DNA of 64,000 nt from Cardinalis cardinalis (taxonomy: Eukaryota > Chordata > Aves > Passeriformes > Cardinalidae): assembly GCA_014549065.1 (NCBI GenBank), contig JACDOX010000023.1:2173980-2237979 (forward strand), written 5' to 3'. This document shows positions 24,182-36,023 of the stretch, one piece after another. The position numbers were made by a program, and so were the translations under genes. Each line of letters begins with the position of its first letter. Positions within the stretch are counted from its first letter, which is position 1. A model generated the notes under the pieces. It searched no databases. It saw only the letters and a program-made list of their open reading frames with translations, and was not told where the DNA came from.

Positions 24182-26350
24182 AATACATTTAAATTATCAT
24201 AAATATCCACCCATTATTAAGTGTCTTCAGCTCCTCAGACAAATCAGAGTGGGAAGGTTGGTTTTCAAGCAGTCAAATTCTTAGGATTTTTTCACACACA
24301 GTTACTCTCAAACTAAAATTTCATTAAAAAACCCTACAAGTATTGAACTGTTTATTTTTCATTTCTGTTAATTAAACCATGATCTCATTTTTCACTCTGC
24401 CTCTTTCATAGTCTTAATAAACTCATGCCCTGTGGTGCCAGTGACTTTAACAAATCAACTTCTCAACTATCCATCAATCTTTACATAGAGCATTAATGTT
24501 TTATTGTTCTTGTTCTGCTAGTAATGATTTTTCACTTCCTCTGATTTTTTTTTATCAAAAGTAATTTACAGCACTNTTCATCAAGATGAGCCTTTGCCAA
24601 TTCTACATACATCATATGTGTGTTCTCTGCCACTTGGCCAATTCAGAAATTTGACTTATATGCTTTGCTGGTTTTAAATCAAGCCATATTAGGTAATAAA
24701 TTTAAAAGGTCCCATAGGAATTTCCTTAACCATTTATATATAATGAAAAATATTATTTAAGTCTCTTAAAATTCTGGAGGGTTTTCTGTAAAATGTTTTC
24801 ATAGGTAATTTTTTTAGGTACAACTGCCTGAAAGCATCTTTTAAAATATCTTATAATGCTATGATCTGAAGTATTTAAATGAAAAAAACCAAACAGATTT
24901 CTTANTGCATCCATATGATTTGTCACTATAAAACAGTCACTTTGGAAATTACTAAGCTGATTATGAATAACTTAAAAGCTGTTCAGAATCAACATGGATC
25001 AACATAAACTCTTGCCTGTCTTTTCATTTATTATCTATTCTACAAGAAGCAAGAAGAGGTCTCTGGGACCTCACTTAACAGGTGATCAGTTTTGCCAAAC
25101 ATTGACCAAATAACTAGCATAGACATCAGATTCAATTCCTTGCCGTGCAATAGAGATGAGACTGTTTCCTTTCTAACACATTAGTTTGTGTCTAATAAGA
25201 TCCTTAGATAGCTTTTTACTATAGGTATTGTATATTGTTTTATTAGNAATGATAGTAAAATTAAAAGAATAATACTTATTAGATCTTTTCAGCAGTAATT
25301 TATAACTATTTGCTAAATGCTCAGAGAATAATTTATGTCTTTTTTTCTTACATTACAGCAACCAAAATGTCAGCTGGTTATACCCATCTGTGAATCTGAA
25401 TGTACTTTATAACATTTTTAATGCTTAAACATGCAATCAGTATTCATTAACTTTTCTAAACTTAATATNTAAATTTGAATATAGTTGAAACATTGTGTAT
25501 CTTGGAAGTTTTTTGGAGCTGAAAGCAAGAAATTATCTCGTCCCTTGGCAGGGACATTGTAAAAATGCCTTTTTCTGTCCATCTCCCTGCTGTTTGAGAA
25601 ATAGGCTGATGAGATCACAGTAAGTGTTTCTTCCTTCAGACCCTCTTGCCAAGAAGCTTCAGTCTACAGAGGAGAGTTTCTTCTGGCAGTGTGTAATCCT
25701 TGAATTTTGAACAAGCTTGACATTTATGCTATATAATTAGGAGTAGCAGCTATGTTGCTATGCTGCTTTTCCCATATGCTCCAAAAATCCCGCATCAGAG
25801 ACGGCAAGTTCGTGACACCACGATATATTCAATAATCCATCTTCACTGAAATACAATATTCCCTTCTCCTTTGTGTTAGTTATCCATTTTCATTGCAGGG
25901 ACCTNTGCCAGGTGGAGCAGCAGAGGAGCTGGAGTGCAGAGGTGTGTGGGAGAGGAGTGGTGCAGGGGTGAGTTATCGGCTCTCAAGGTGCAGCACGAGG
26001 ACACAGACTGGGCACACCGGATCAAAAACTGTGTTTGAAAAAGGAAAAAAATGGAGCAATGTAACAAAGAAAAAACAAACAAACAAACAAACAAAAGCTA
26101 GCCTACACTGCAGCTGCGCACTTTCTCTGAACCTCAGGCCTCTTAAAGTGTTTTATTCAACAGAAATGGAAAGCAAAGCTGCAGCTTTGACCTACAGAGA
26201 GCAAAGACCTGCAGATCCATATACTGCCTCAAGCAGCAGCTGAAACCATACCAGTATCAATCAGAAATGAGAAGAAAAGGAAATAAAGCACCCATATCAT
26301 TAAAAATCACCCTTAAAAACATTTGAAAGAACCTGCATGAAACCACACAA
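24182..26350. other. AT-rich unique DNA, no gene seen
   Basis: No transposon or coding segment is recognised apart from the AAAC microsatellite at 26071-26096. Confidence 0.55.
26071..26096. repeat. AAAC tetranucleotide microsatellite
   Basis: About five to six uninterrupted AAAC units following an A-rich lead. A short variable-number repeat. Confidence 0.9.
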
Positions 26351-26355
26351 CTTAT
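26351..26355. repeat. Target-site duplication, left copy
   Basis: CTTAT directly before the LTR, identical to 27621-27625. Five bases is the usual duplication for ERVL-like integrations. Confidence 0.9.
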
Positions 26356-27620
26356 TGTCATGGTTTGACACTGGCACAATGCCAATGCCCCCATGAAAAT
26401 ACCTTCTCCCTGGTGTCTGCTGTGAGATGTGACCAGGAATAAGCAAAGCAGGCTCTCACTTAGTAACAACAAAAAAAAACTTTATTAACTACACTACAAA
26501 GAAAAGACTAAACTACAAGAGAAGAAAAGAAAACCACAAGGAAAATGAAAACTGCACAGAAACATTTTCCTCCTCCTCCCCCCACCAAATTTCCAATACA
26601 ATACCTCCCCCAAATACCAACTCTCGATCCTGCACCACCCTTTAAAATACTCAATCTACAGTCCATCAAGAGGAGAAGGAGTCCTTCTTTGTGCCACGGT
26701 GGCCTCTTCCTTTCATGTCCAGTGCTCTCACCACCGAACACAGACCAGGGCTGCTTCCAGGGTCATCTTTTAAGGGTGCCATGTCCCGTTCCAAAAAGAG
26801 CACAGTCTCACCTTTGGGACGCCTGTCCCCCCCATATTTTTCACCCCCTGGGGCCGAGGGGTCTCAACACTGAAACTCTCTTGGCTCTGAGCCACCGCCC
26901 CCCCTGGATGCAGTCTCTGTGTCACAAGGAACATGGCTCTGTCCATGGCTACAGAAAAAGAGTCCAGCAAAAATGCCACTCCTTCTTCTCCATTCCTCCA
27001 ACATCTCTCTCTCTCTCTGTCTGGCACAGGCCTTCATCTCACTCATTCAATTCCTTCTTCATCTGCTGCTCCATTGCAGGAAAGGTCAATGTTCTGCAGA
27101 ATTTTCATTGTCCACAAAAAGGGTTAAAAACTCGGGCTCTGCCGCCCGGAGAGACTCCCACAAGCGGCCAGACACCTTCTCTCAGCATTCTCCCCCCCCC
27201 CTCTTCTTCTCAGCCGTGCTGCTCCACGTTATCAAGTTTCAAGGTAACACAGTCACAAGCACAGGCTGTACTCTCTCTCTCTCTCCTGGGGGGGCTGCCT
27301 GATGCCTCCAATGCTTCTCCCACCCTTCCATGCCGGGGCCTCTTCCTCCCATCTCCATCCAAGCCCCGGCCTACCTCACCTGGCCTCGTGGCTTTCCCCT
27401 CCCCCGCCCAGCAGGAGCAGCCAGACGGGGCAGAGATCCGAACTCTTTCCCCACCGGAACCCAAGAGAGCTTCCCGGGGGCAGAGCCNTGCCTTAACCTT
27501 GTGTTCTCAGAGGTGGATCCAACGTCCCACTGGCCAAATAAGTTGCCANTATTAAAATCTGAACATCCATTGGCTTGACCACAGGATCCCAGAAATCCTG
27601 TTTCCTGTCAAACCACCACA
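26356..27620 (-). mobile_element. Young solo LTR, ERVL-like, 1265 bp
   Basis: The plus strand starts TGTCATGGTTTGACACTGG and ends GTCAAACCACCACA. The ends are near-perfect inverted repeats (TGTSRTGGTTTGAC) with terminal TG..CA. An exact 5-bp duplication CTTAT lies on both sides. TTTATT at 26481-26486 is AATAAA on the minus strand, about 125 bp from the left end, so U5 is on the left and the LTR is read leftward. The body is far richer in G+C than the surrounding DNA, keeps many CpG dinucleotides, and carries two CT microsatellite tracts (near 27005 and 27275). Retained CpGs, intact ends and an intact duplication point to a recent insertion. No internal retroviral genes remain. The 336-codon open frame on the plus strand (26545-27555) is antisense to the LTR and is not treated as a gene. 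Confidence 0.93.
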
Positions 27621-27625
27621 CTTAT
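27621..27625. repeat. Target-site duplication, right copy
   Basis: CTTAT directly after the LTR end CCACCACA, matching the left copy. Confidence 0.9.
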
Positions 27626-30600
27626 CCACTGTCTTACTCTATTGTACATCAGAATGTATTTCTTTTATTTCAAAACTCTGTGCAGATTTGCCACAAGGAC
27701 GGTTATACATAATACAAATATTCAAATCTCCAGTATTGCATCCAAACNTGCTAAACCTTACACTGTGAAGACAATATTGGATATCTATTAAGCAAAAGTT
27801 TCATGGGGCATAAATCCTGGGGGAAGAGATAGGAATGCAATTAGTTTGTTCAAAAAGAGTCTCAATTATTCTTTAAAAAAGAACAAATTAAGTCCATGGT
27901 CAGTTCTGTTAAAAAACCTGCTGCTTTCAAANTGTCACACCAAGGTCACAATTCAGATAACCTCAACTTTCAAATACTCCCTGAATGCAAAACACATCAT
28001 CCAGGCATAACCTTGATGTGCAGAAAATGTATTTCTCATGAGCCCTTCTGCCTGCATACTACCCACTAAGTAAAAACATGACCAAAAAAAAATTTTTTTT
28101 ACCAGAAAATAGAGAGTTCAGGGTATATTTGTAAAATTTGGATTATTTCACTCACTTTTACCACTACAGTAGTTTTTATCTTTATAGTACTGAAGAAGCT
28201 CAGCTCCTTTAGAGGGGCATTAACTGGAATTTGGTTTGGAAGACCTAAAACTTTTTCACATATTCAGGACTTGAAGTGAAAAAGAAAAAATAAGTAATTT
28301 AAAAGCTGCGATAGAAGGATTTTATTAACATCAGCTGCCCTTTTTCATGGCATACAAGGAAAGAGAGTAGGACTATGTTAAAGGCAAAATAATTAATCTA
28401 GCTTCCTTTAATATTCTCAAAGCACCAACAGGGTCTTCAATGATATTAAATGTTAGGGGAAATAGATGTTTTAGAGCCTGCCTGTGCATAGAAAAATTGC
28501 TTTATTCACACCTCTGAGTATTGATGCAATCACAGCACTATTGTAGACTAATTACAAGATGAGAAGGAAATTGAATTATACCAGTGCAATTTCATTCAAA
28601 TAATGTTTCACCAGGAATAAGAGAGATGGAGGAGAAGATTGAAAGATCATACCCAGGAAGACCTTTTGTGCCAGGAGAAAAACTGTGTGCAGACCAAACC
28701 TTCTGTACATGGGACTTATAAAGTCTCATTAGTGCTCATTGCACTTCTTTTTCTTTTAGAAAAATTAATGGAAGTAAATGCACATGAATGAAGACTTTGG
28801 TCCTAAAAGTCACCCTCATATTTGAGAAAGCCATCTTCAGGTCTCACTGCTGTACGAAGATGCTGTTAAAGGAGGATAATGATTTTCATTAAGTCATATT
28901 ATCTCATATGCTGTCAGTATCAGGACAGTTACACGACTGTACCTGCCTACCATTTCCCAGGGTTTGGCAGTTTCAGTGCTGAAGCACATCCTCTGAGTCT
29001 GCTGATATCCCCAGGGACAAGGTAGCACAGCTAAATACATAAATAAATAATTAAGGACACTGAAATGGTGGCACTGCTGCAGGGTAACTAGAAAGTGACT
29101 GGTATCTGGTGAGTGATGGTAATGCAGACACCCTAGAGTTTGCTGCAATATATGGGGTCAGGAATCTCACACACAGATCCAGATCCTTCAGAGATCCTCA
29201 GGAAGNCTTTGTGCAGAGAAAGAAAGAAATTTAGGGCTCTATAGGATGCAAACCCCTTTGGCCAAGTGCTGGCAAAGGTCTTGAGCCCTAGGGACCACTC
29301 TGTTTTCTGAGAATTCCAGATGCCTGCCCATGCCTCAGTTTTGTTTCTCTCCCTGCAAAAAGGGGGGAAAGAGAATATGATATTTTGTCTAATGGTTATT
29401 GTGTGGTACTCTGGTAGGAAGGAGCGCTTAAAAAGAAAACACCTGTCAAATGTTTTACACTGATAAGTGCTCAAACTCTCACAGGGCAAAAGAAAAAAGG
29501 GTTTGAGAAGTCTGCATCAGTCAACGTCTAATTTATAAAGGGGAGCTGGAAAAATTGATGGAATTATGAGTGGAATGAATAGCAGGAAAGAGAAAGTAGA
29601 GTACAACAAGCCATCAGTGAGCCAGCAGTTAGAAAAGCACATTACACTACTCTCACCACAATGGTCTGGGGAGGGACTGACCACAGAAGTGCTGAAATGA
29701 TCAGAAGGGGGTACAGTCCCTTCACCAACAAGGTAGATGAGAAAGAAAACACACAATTATTTCTCTCTGAGCACCTGTAGGAAACAAAGTAAACACAGCA
29801 GCAGGGAAAAAATAAAAAAGCTGCAGGATTGCCTGTGAAAGCTGTGATGATCTCAGACTGTGCCTAGCCTCAGAGAGCACCTGCTGTGTGAATTGCTTGG
29901 GCTTTTATTAAAACTTCAATTAATGTAAACAGTTGTAATAATGGAACAAAAACTGAAAATTTGTTTTATACAGCTAATACACAGTCCAATAATCCTGTTT
30001 CCTTTCTCAAGCAAAAGCCTGATAAAAACAAGTCTGCTTGGAAAGAAGGGGAGGNGGATGCAGCAAAGTGAACCAGGATGTGCAGGTGGTCAGTTTCTGC
30101 ATTTGGAGCACNCAGGCTCCAAACCCATGTACAGTCTTAATTCACACATGTGCCCAAAAAGGCACCTCTCACTCTGGGGCCATTTGCTGCTGAAATGCAG
30201 CTGAACACAGCTGTGTGTCCTANGCTCTCAGGGTATCTCCCTGCCTTGGCTATTCGGAGCATTTTGGCACCAGGTACAGAGTCCTGAACTTCAGCAAAGG
30301 CCCAACTCTTCTGGCAGGTCCTAAGCAGAAGAGGCAGGCAATGCTTCTCCACATTCGGTCACATGCCTGAATTTCTCTCCTTCTCTAGAGATAGTCAGCT
30401 GAGAAAGTTCTCCCTGCAATAAGCTCTCCCTTTGTGGTTTCCAGCAAATAAAGCTCTGAAACAGGATGTCAGAGGAAGGGTAAATGTCATAGAGGAAACT
30501 ATGTCACAGGCTAAAGATCTTGGGATGAAAAACCCTCCAATGTCTAAAGCTCCAAGGAAAAGAGAAGCTTCTCTCTGCCATCTCCAGAAAATACATGCAA

Positions 30601-33600
30601 ACAAATTATTTGAGTCCTAACCTTACTCATCAGCACGGGAGGACAAAACCCAGCTAACCAACTTGACACATCAGAAATCTGCCATATTGTGTTGTCCAGC
30701 AGAAGAAGGTGATCAAAAGAGAAATGTGACCATTTCAAGCAATCCATAACATCTTGGGNGGTTTCTTTTAGGTTTTTTCTCCAAAAATATAAATATTAGC
30801 TGTTGGTTGTAAAGCCTAGTTATCCAAAAAAAGCTATCTTTCCAATTCATCAACTAAACAAATTAATTCAAGGCAGGGAAGTAATTAAAATGCAAAATTA
30901 AAACAGAGACAATATTCTTTGTGTTCATAGCCCCCAATGTGGTTTGGAGTTAAGTTCACATGGGTTTATGCTGGCATGATCAAACGGAAAAAAAAATGTA
31001 ATTAAAAGTGTGTATCAAATCATAAAGCTCACACAACTGGGAACAGCACTACTCAATTTGTATGTTGCCCCAAATAAAATATTCAATATAAAACGTGTTC
31101 AGAAATCGGCCATGCCATAAAAGTGCAAGATATAAGTATTATTTTTACATCTCACTATGGCTTCTGCCCCAATTCATGAGGTCCTTTAGTTAAGAAAAAA
31201 ACAAACAAAAACAAACAAAATCTTTCATACCGACATAAAAAAAATTGGAGCTAAAATTCATTTTTTCATTTAGCAGTCAAGCAGGCTCATGAAGTCTCCC
31301 CAGTACCTCCGCTGGCAATCCTGCAGGCAGTTTTTGGAGCAAATCAGGATGAATTTCATACTGCTTGGCAGTGGNAGCCTTTCCAGAGGCCAGGAAGGCN
31401 GGACAGCTTCCTCGGGGCCTTGCTGCAGACCAAGAGTGGTGCTCCTGCCTTCAGAGGGCTCTCAGCATAGCAAAGGAAAGATCCTCTCTCTGTCTTCCCC
31501 CACACCACAGGCACATGCTGAGATGAAGAAAAGAAAGCCTAAGAAAAGAGCCCAAACCCACTGGATTATCATGTGTTTTCTATGTTATTTATATTTTTAC
31601 TATTTAATCCCTGTATGCATTACAAGTTTGCAACACATTTGTTAAAATTTAAAACCTAAGAGAAACCGCTTGGGTCAGTGTCACCCCATCTCTCTCTCCC
31701 AGCCAAACACATTTCAATTAAGAAGAATTTGACATTCAAGAACTTTCACTGGGATTTATGTACCCAAATCATAATCTTATTTATGGTGTCACATGGGCCA
31801 TTTTGTAACTTCCTGTGTTGATCACTCTTTTACAAAATTAGCCGGTTTTTACATGGCTTTACACTTGCTCTTCCCAACACTCCAGGGTAATATATTTCTT
31901 CACCACTCCTTCTAATTCAGCAATATTGGAAGAAGAAAAAAAAGTATGTTAAGAATATTTTAGGGCAACAATGCTACTAAATACTCTGAGTGCCATGCCN
32001 TAGATGCATTTCAATATTCCATAAACACATCTATGCATGTTTCTGCAATGACTAACCAAAACCATTAAGGATTTAATTTTGTGTCTAAACTTTTCCCAAG
32101 ATTAACCACTCCCAAGATGGTTGAGCAGTAAATATAAATATCAGCTGAGCCAAATTCTGAAGTTACTGTTGCATTTTTACATCCAGGAATTTGGCTTGCC
32201 AATCACACATTTCAGCTGGATTGTAAATGTGGCTAATCTAGCCTGATGTTGTCCAAAGAGAGCTGTGAGTAAATTGGGAAAGGTGGTTATTTTAAAATGT
32301 TTAAGAAATCTTATGTAAGCTGTAACTTTCCTGCATGCATGGAATTTATAAAGTGCTATGGTAATTATTGCTGTACCTAAGATATAGTGAGACAAAAGCA
32401 GTTGAAAGTCAGAACTGGTGCAGGTGAAACCATCCTCTTAAACTTCATAAACNTTTACAGGATGATCCAAAGCTGGATGATTAGCAAACAACCTTTGCAA
32501 CAGTTCTGAAATTTGCTGTGAAAGGCAAATGCTGCTCTATGTTTTGGACTTGGATTATGCTAAGAGACCATCCAGCCTAATCCTTCTGTTGCTGTTATGT
32601 CAAATGTACTGCTGCTAGCTCAAACTTAGTGCNATTTCCTTTTGCTGAATCTCAAAAATGTCTCAAGAATTAAATCCATTCAGGAACACTGAGCTCCAAC
32701 CAGCTCAAGGGCACAGCACGGGCCCTGCACACATGGCATTGCACAGCAAAGAGCACAGAGTACTCCCCATGGTGAAGAAGCCCAGGAACCTCTGACTCTG
32801 TTAAACTACAAAGCTAACAGGTTTGGAGGCTCCAAATCTAGAGAACCTCAGAAAAGTTTTGTAAAGGTGAAATCATAATTTTCTTACTCCCTTCTTCAAA
32901 ACAGAGGTCTTAATTCACATTACATGACAAAAATCAGCATGTCAATTTTTTTTTTCTATTTCCAAGTCATCTGTTTCTATTCAAGAATTTCTTCTGGCTT
33001 TCCAACAGCTGTGATATATAATCATAAAAAACAGTGCTCTTCACATCACAGATGAAATTAAGAGAAATACTGTGATAAGTACTTTGAAAATGAAGAATAT
33101 TTTTTCTTATTTTGTCTGCAACTGAAGAAAAAAGGAGACAACATACATGAAATCAACATGCAAGAATATATTATTTTATAAGGGACAGACATGNCTGTAA
33201 AACTCATTTCTCCTAAATAGCTTCAGCTTCTAGACATAGCTAGACTTCCTCTGGAACTTAAGTTCATGTTCCTGTNCATAGCGACATTGAACCACTTGGA
33301 GACAAGAAAATATCCATGCAAACTGTGTCTGCTACNGTGAGAAACAAAGAATAAAGTGAGCAGTTCCCTGTGAAAGGTTCCCTGGGAGGCAAATATTTAA
33401 ATGGGGATACAAAATAAGTTTAATCAGCAAAAATTCAAAAAATATGTTGCAACACTAAACATTTTGTCTCAGGGAACGGCCTGGTACACCTGGTGAGGTG
33501 TACCAGGAGTCTTTCTCTCTTACTTGGCTTCTTAGCTACAGAGTTCCTCCCTCTGAAGCTGTCGGTGCCACTTGTAGAAAGAACTGAACAGAAACCTGTG

Positions 33601-34783
33601 GGGTTTAGTGTATTCCAAAGCAAGCCATATGCCGAAATGCTTTGCCAAATGGCTCTCCTGGCCTCAAAAGACTACCCTGTACTTACTGACAGCAAACACT
33701 GAGCTACAGATCTCATAGCCTCAAATAAAGGGAATCACTTGATGTTGGGCCAGTTCTCACTGGATGAGGCTGAATGAAAATAAGAACAAGATTTATTGTT
33801 TTATTGCACCTGTGATTTTATTGGAGACCTAAAAACTGTACAGCCAGGTTTCACATTCCGTGGCAATGCTTTATTGAGCTAATTCATCATTAGTCACTTC
33901 TCTTCACAGTTTGAATAGGTGTGTCACACTCACTGTGACTCATAATTTGCATATAAACATATCATGTCTTGAAATTTCACTGCACTTCCTCTGCAGCTCA
34001 CTTCACAGACTCTTGGCTAGAAAACAGCTGAATTTACCAATTGATTGTGGCCAACAGCAAAGACAGTGATGATGAATCCAGGAAAAACTCCAGAATGGCA
34101 GCAACAATTGAATAAACAAGTGGATGTTATGGAGTTTTGGGAGTCCTTGTGCTTGGCAGTGGGATTGCTTTGTGCATCCCTTGTGCTTTTATAGGAACAG
34201 CTAAAGATCAAGCACCATACACCTCTTCAGCAGAGTTGCTGCAGATTTCTTACTGATGATTAGTCTGTCATTTCATGTGCAGTACAACCAGGAAAGAGAA
34301 CTTTGGATTTCCAAAGAAATTCTCAGTAGTTTTAATCTGTTCCCTTTGCCTCTGAACAGAACTGGGAGTTTCACTTTTCCTGCTGTCATCACATTGCATT
34401 GGTTATTTATAGTGGTTCATCTGCACCAGCAGTTAAATGAAATATCAATGCTCTGAACCTCCATGTCACTGCCATGAAAGCTTTTCATTATGATAAATCT
34501 TATCAAAGTTGCATGCCTAGGCAGTAAGATGATATATGGCACAAAACTTTGTTCCGGGGATCTTTTCTNCCTTTAAAGTGTTTTCTTGGTACTTTCTGAA
34601 TCACCTTCAAACTGAAGTTGCTTGCTGAAAGGAACACAATCCAAAGAAATAGAAAGTGCTAATAGGCATTGTTCTTTGTTCATTGTTACACACATTTCCT
34701 GCTTCTTTTCTCTTCTTCTTTCATTCTGATTGGCACTGGGGGAGGCATTACAAAATCTTGGTATTGTCATCCTTTCTTCCATG
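27626..34783. other. AT-rich unique DNA, no gene supported
   Basis: About 7 kb without a recognised transposon. A short AAAC-rich simple repeat lies at 31195-31220. At 33480-33507 an 11-bp perfect inverted repeat CCTGGTACACC encloses a 6-base spacer. Open frames are short and isolated. Confidence 0.5.
33480..33507. repeat. Short perfect hairpin, 11-bp stem
   Basis: CCTGGTACACC at 33480-33490, spacer TGGTGA, then its exact reverse complement at 33497-33507. It may be fortuitous. Confidence 0.8.
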
Positions 34784-34827
34784 CATTATTTAGGTATGTA
34801 AAGTTGCCTTTACATACCTAAATAATG
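34784..34827. repeat. Perfect hairpin, 20-bp stem, 4-nt loop
   Basis: Positions 34784-34803 and 34808-34827 are exact reverse complements over 20 bp, separated only by TTGC. The arms contain TTTAGGTATG and its complement. The repeat ends sharply on both sides, apart from a possible one-base bulge with further TGC/GCA pairing. A short templated inverted duplication would explain it. A small-RNA precursor is possible but unproven. Confidence 0.95.
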
Positions 34828-35910
34828 TGCCTGAACATTATGCTTTTAAAGGGTTCATAAGTGGACACACAAAAAACAAAAAGGAAAAAAAGGAAAATAA
34901 AGCTACACTTATTTAGAGAGCCCCCTGTAAAAGATGAAAATGTGGGTTCAGCAAGAAATGTAGAATGAAGACTGCAGTCTCTCAAAGTATTAATATTATG
35001 GCAGTAAAACCACTTCAGAATTGTGCTTGTATCCCAGAGGCAAAAATTATTCCTGAGTTTTAATTTACTAAATTAAAAAGGTGCTTTGGGGTTTTGAATA
35101 CAATATGACATCATGGATGCATGTGTCATTTGTGTACANTAAGGCATCATAGCCCAGATATTCAGAAAAAAAGGAGAATGAGGGAATCCTTGCTTAGCAT
35201 TTATAGTCCTTTCCCAGCAGATAAAACTTGGGGCAAGTCAAGTTATATCAGAAGATTGAATTGGCTCCACTTAATTTAATATGTGTTCAGCTAATGCTTT
35301 GTTTGATTTTCTGCGACATTAAGGTTTCAGATGAAACCTGAGTTGCCCAGACTTGGAGTCTAGTCAGCACAAACAACACTGTGGTCATTAAAGAGAGCCA
35401 GCAGCACATCCAGAGGGTGGTACATACCATGGAGAAGTGGACCTGTCTCCTTAGACTGCTTCTCTCCACCTAATGATTGCAGAGGAGATCTAGCATGACT
35501 CAATTCCTGACACAGAGACCTCAGCTAAATTGCTGATGGTGGGTAGGGTGAACACGAGTGGAAATGTCATTGCTTCTGAAGTCCCAATCTCAGAGGGAGT
35601 CAGGTTTCATTTAACAGGAGTGGGAAAATCTTTTTAGAAGAGTAAAGCACTAGAAAAAAATAGAAATCTGGCCAGTGCACCACTGTAAGTACAGGAAGTC
35701 CATCCAATTGTCTCTGTCCCAAACACTATGCAATCTTTCTCTGACAAATCCAGAGGCAGAAAACTAAATCTGTCTCTCAAAAAGCCAACAGAAATTTTGC
35801 AATTATCATCAATTAATTCAGAATTTCATTTAGGAAACCAAAGTATGAGATGAAAACCAAGGTATAATAAATAGGTTTTGAGCAGCACTTTCAATAAAGA
35901 AGCAGTGTTG
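34828..35910. other. AT-rich unique DNA, no gene seen
   Basis: No transposon recognised. A small imperfect palindrome AGGTTTCAGATGAAACCT lies near 35323-35340. Confidence 0.5.
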
Positions 35911-36023
35911 AACAGGGCTTTAAGCAACCTGGTCTAGTGGAAAGTGTCCCTGCCCATGTCAGGGGTTTGGAACTGGATGGTCTTTGAGATCCCTTCCAAC
36001 CAAACCATTCTATGGTTCTATGC
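35911..36023 (+). mobile_element. CR1 LINE 3' tail
   Basis: Plus-strand tail: AACCTGGTCTAGTGGAAAGT, GTCCCTGCCCATG, GGGTTTGGAACTGGATGGTC, TTTGAGATCCCTTCCAACC, ending in ATTCTATGGTTCTATGC, a degenerate form of the CR1 octamer repeat. It is severely 5'-truncated. Confidence 0.93.

Noticed and set aside
26545..27555. Longest open frame in the window (336 codons, plus strand)
   Set aside because: It lies wholly inside the 26356-27620 LTR, antisense to its promoter and poly(A) signals. The frame is open because of the C-rich, stop-poor composition.
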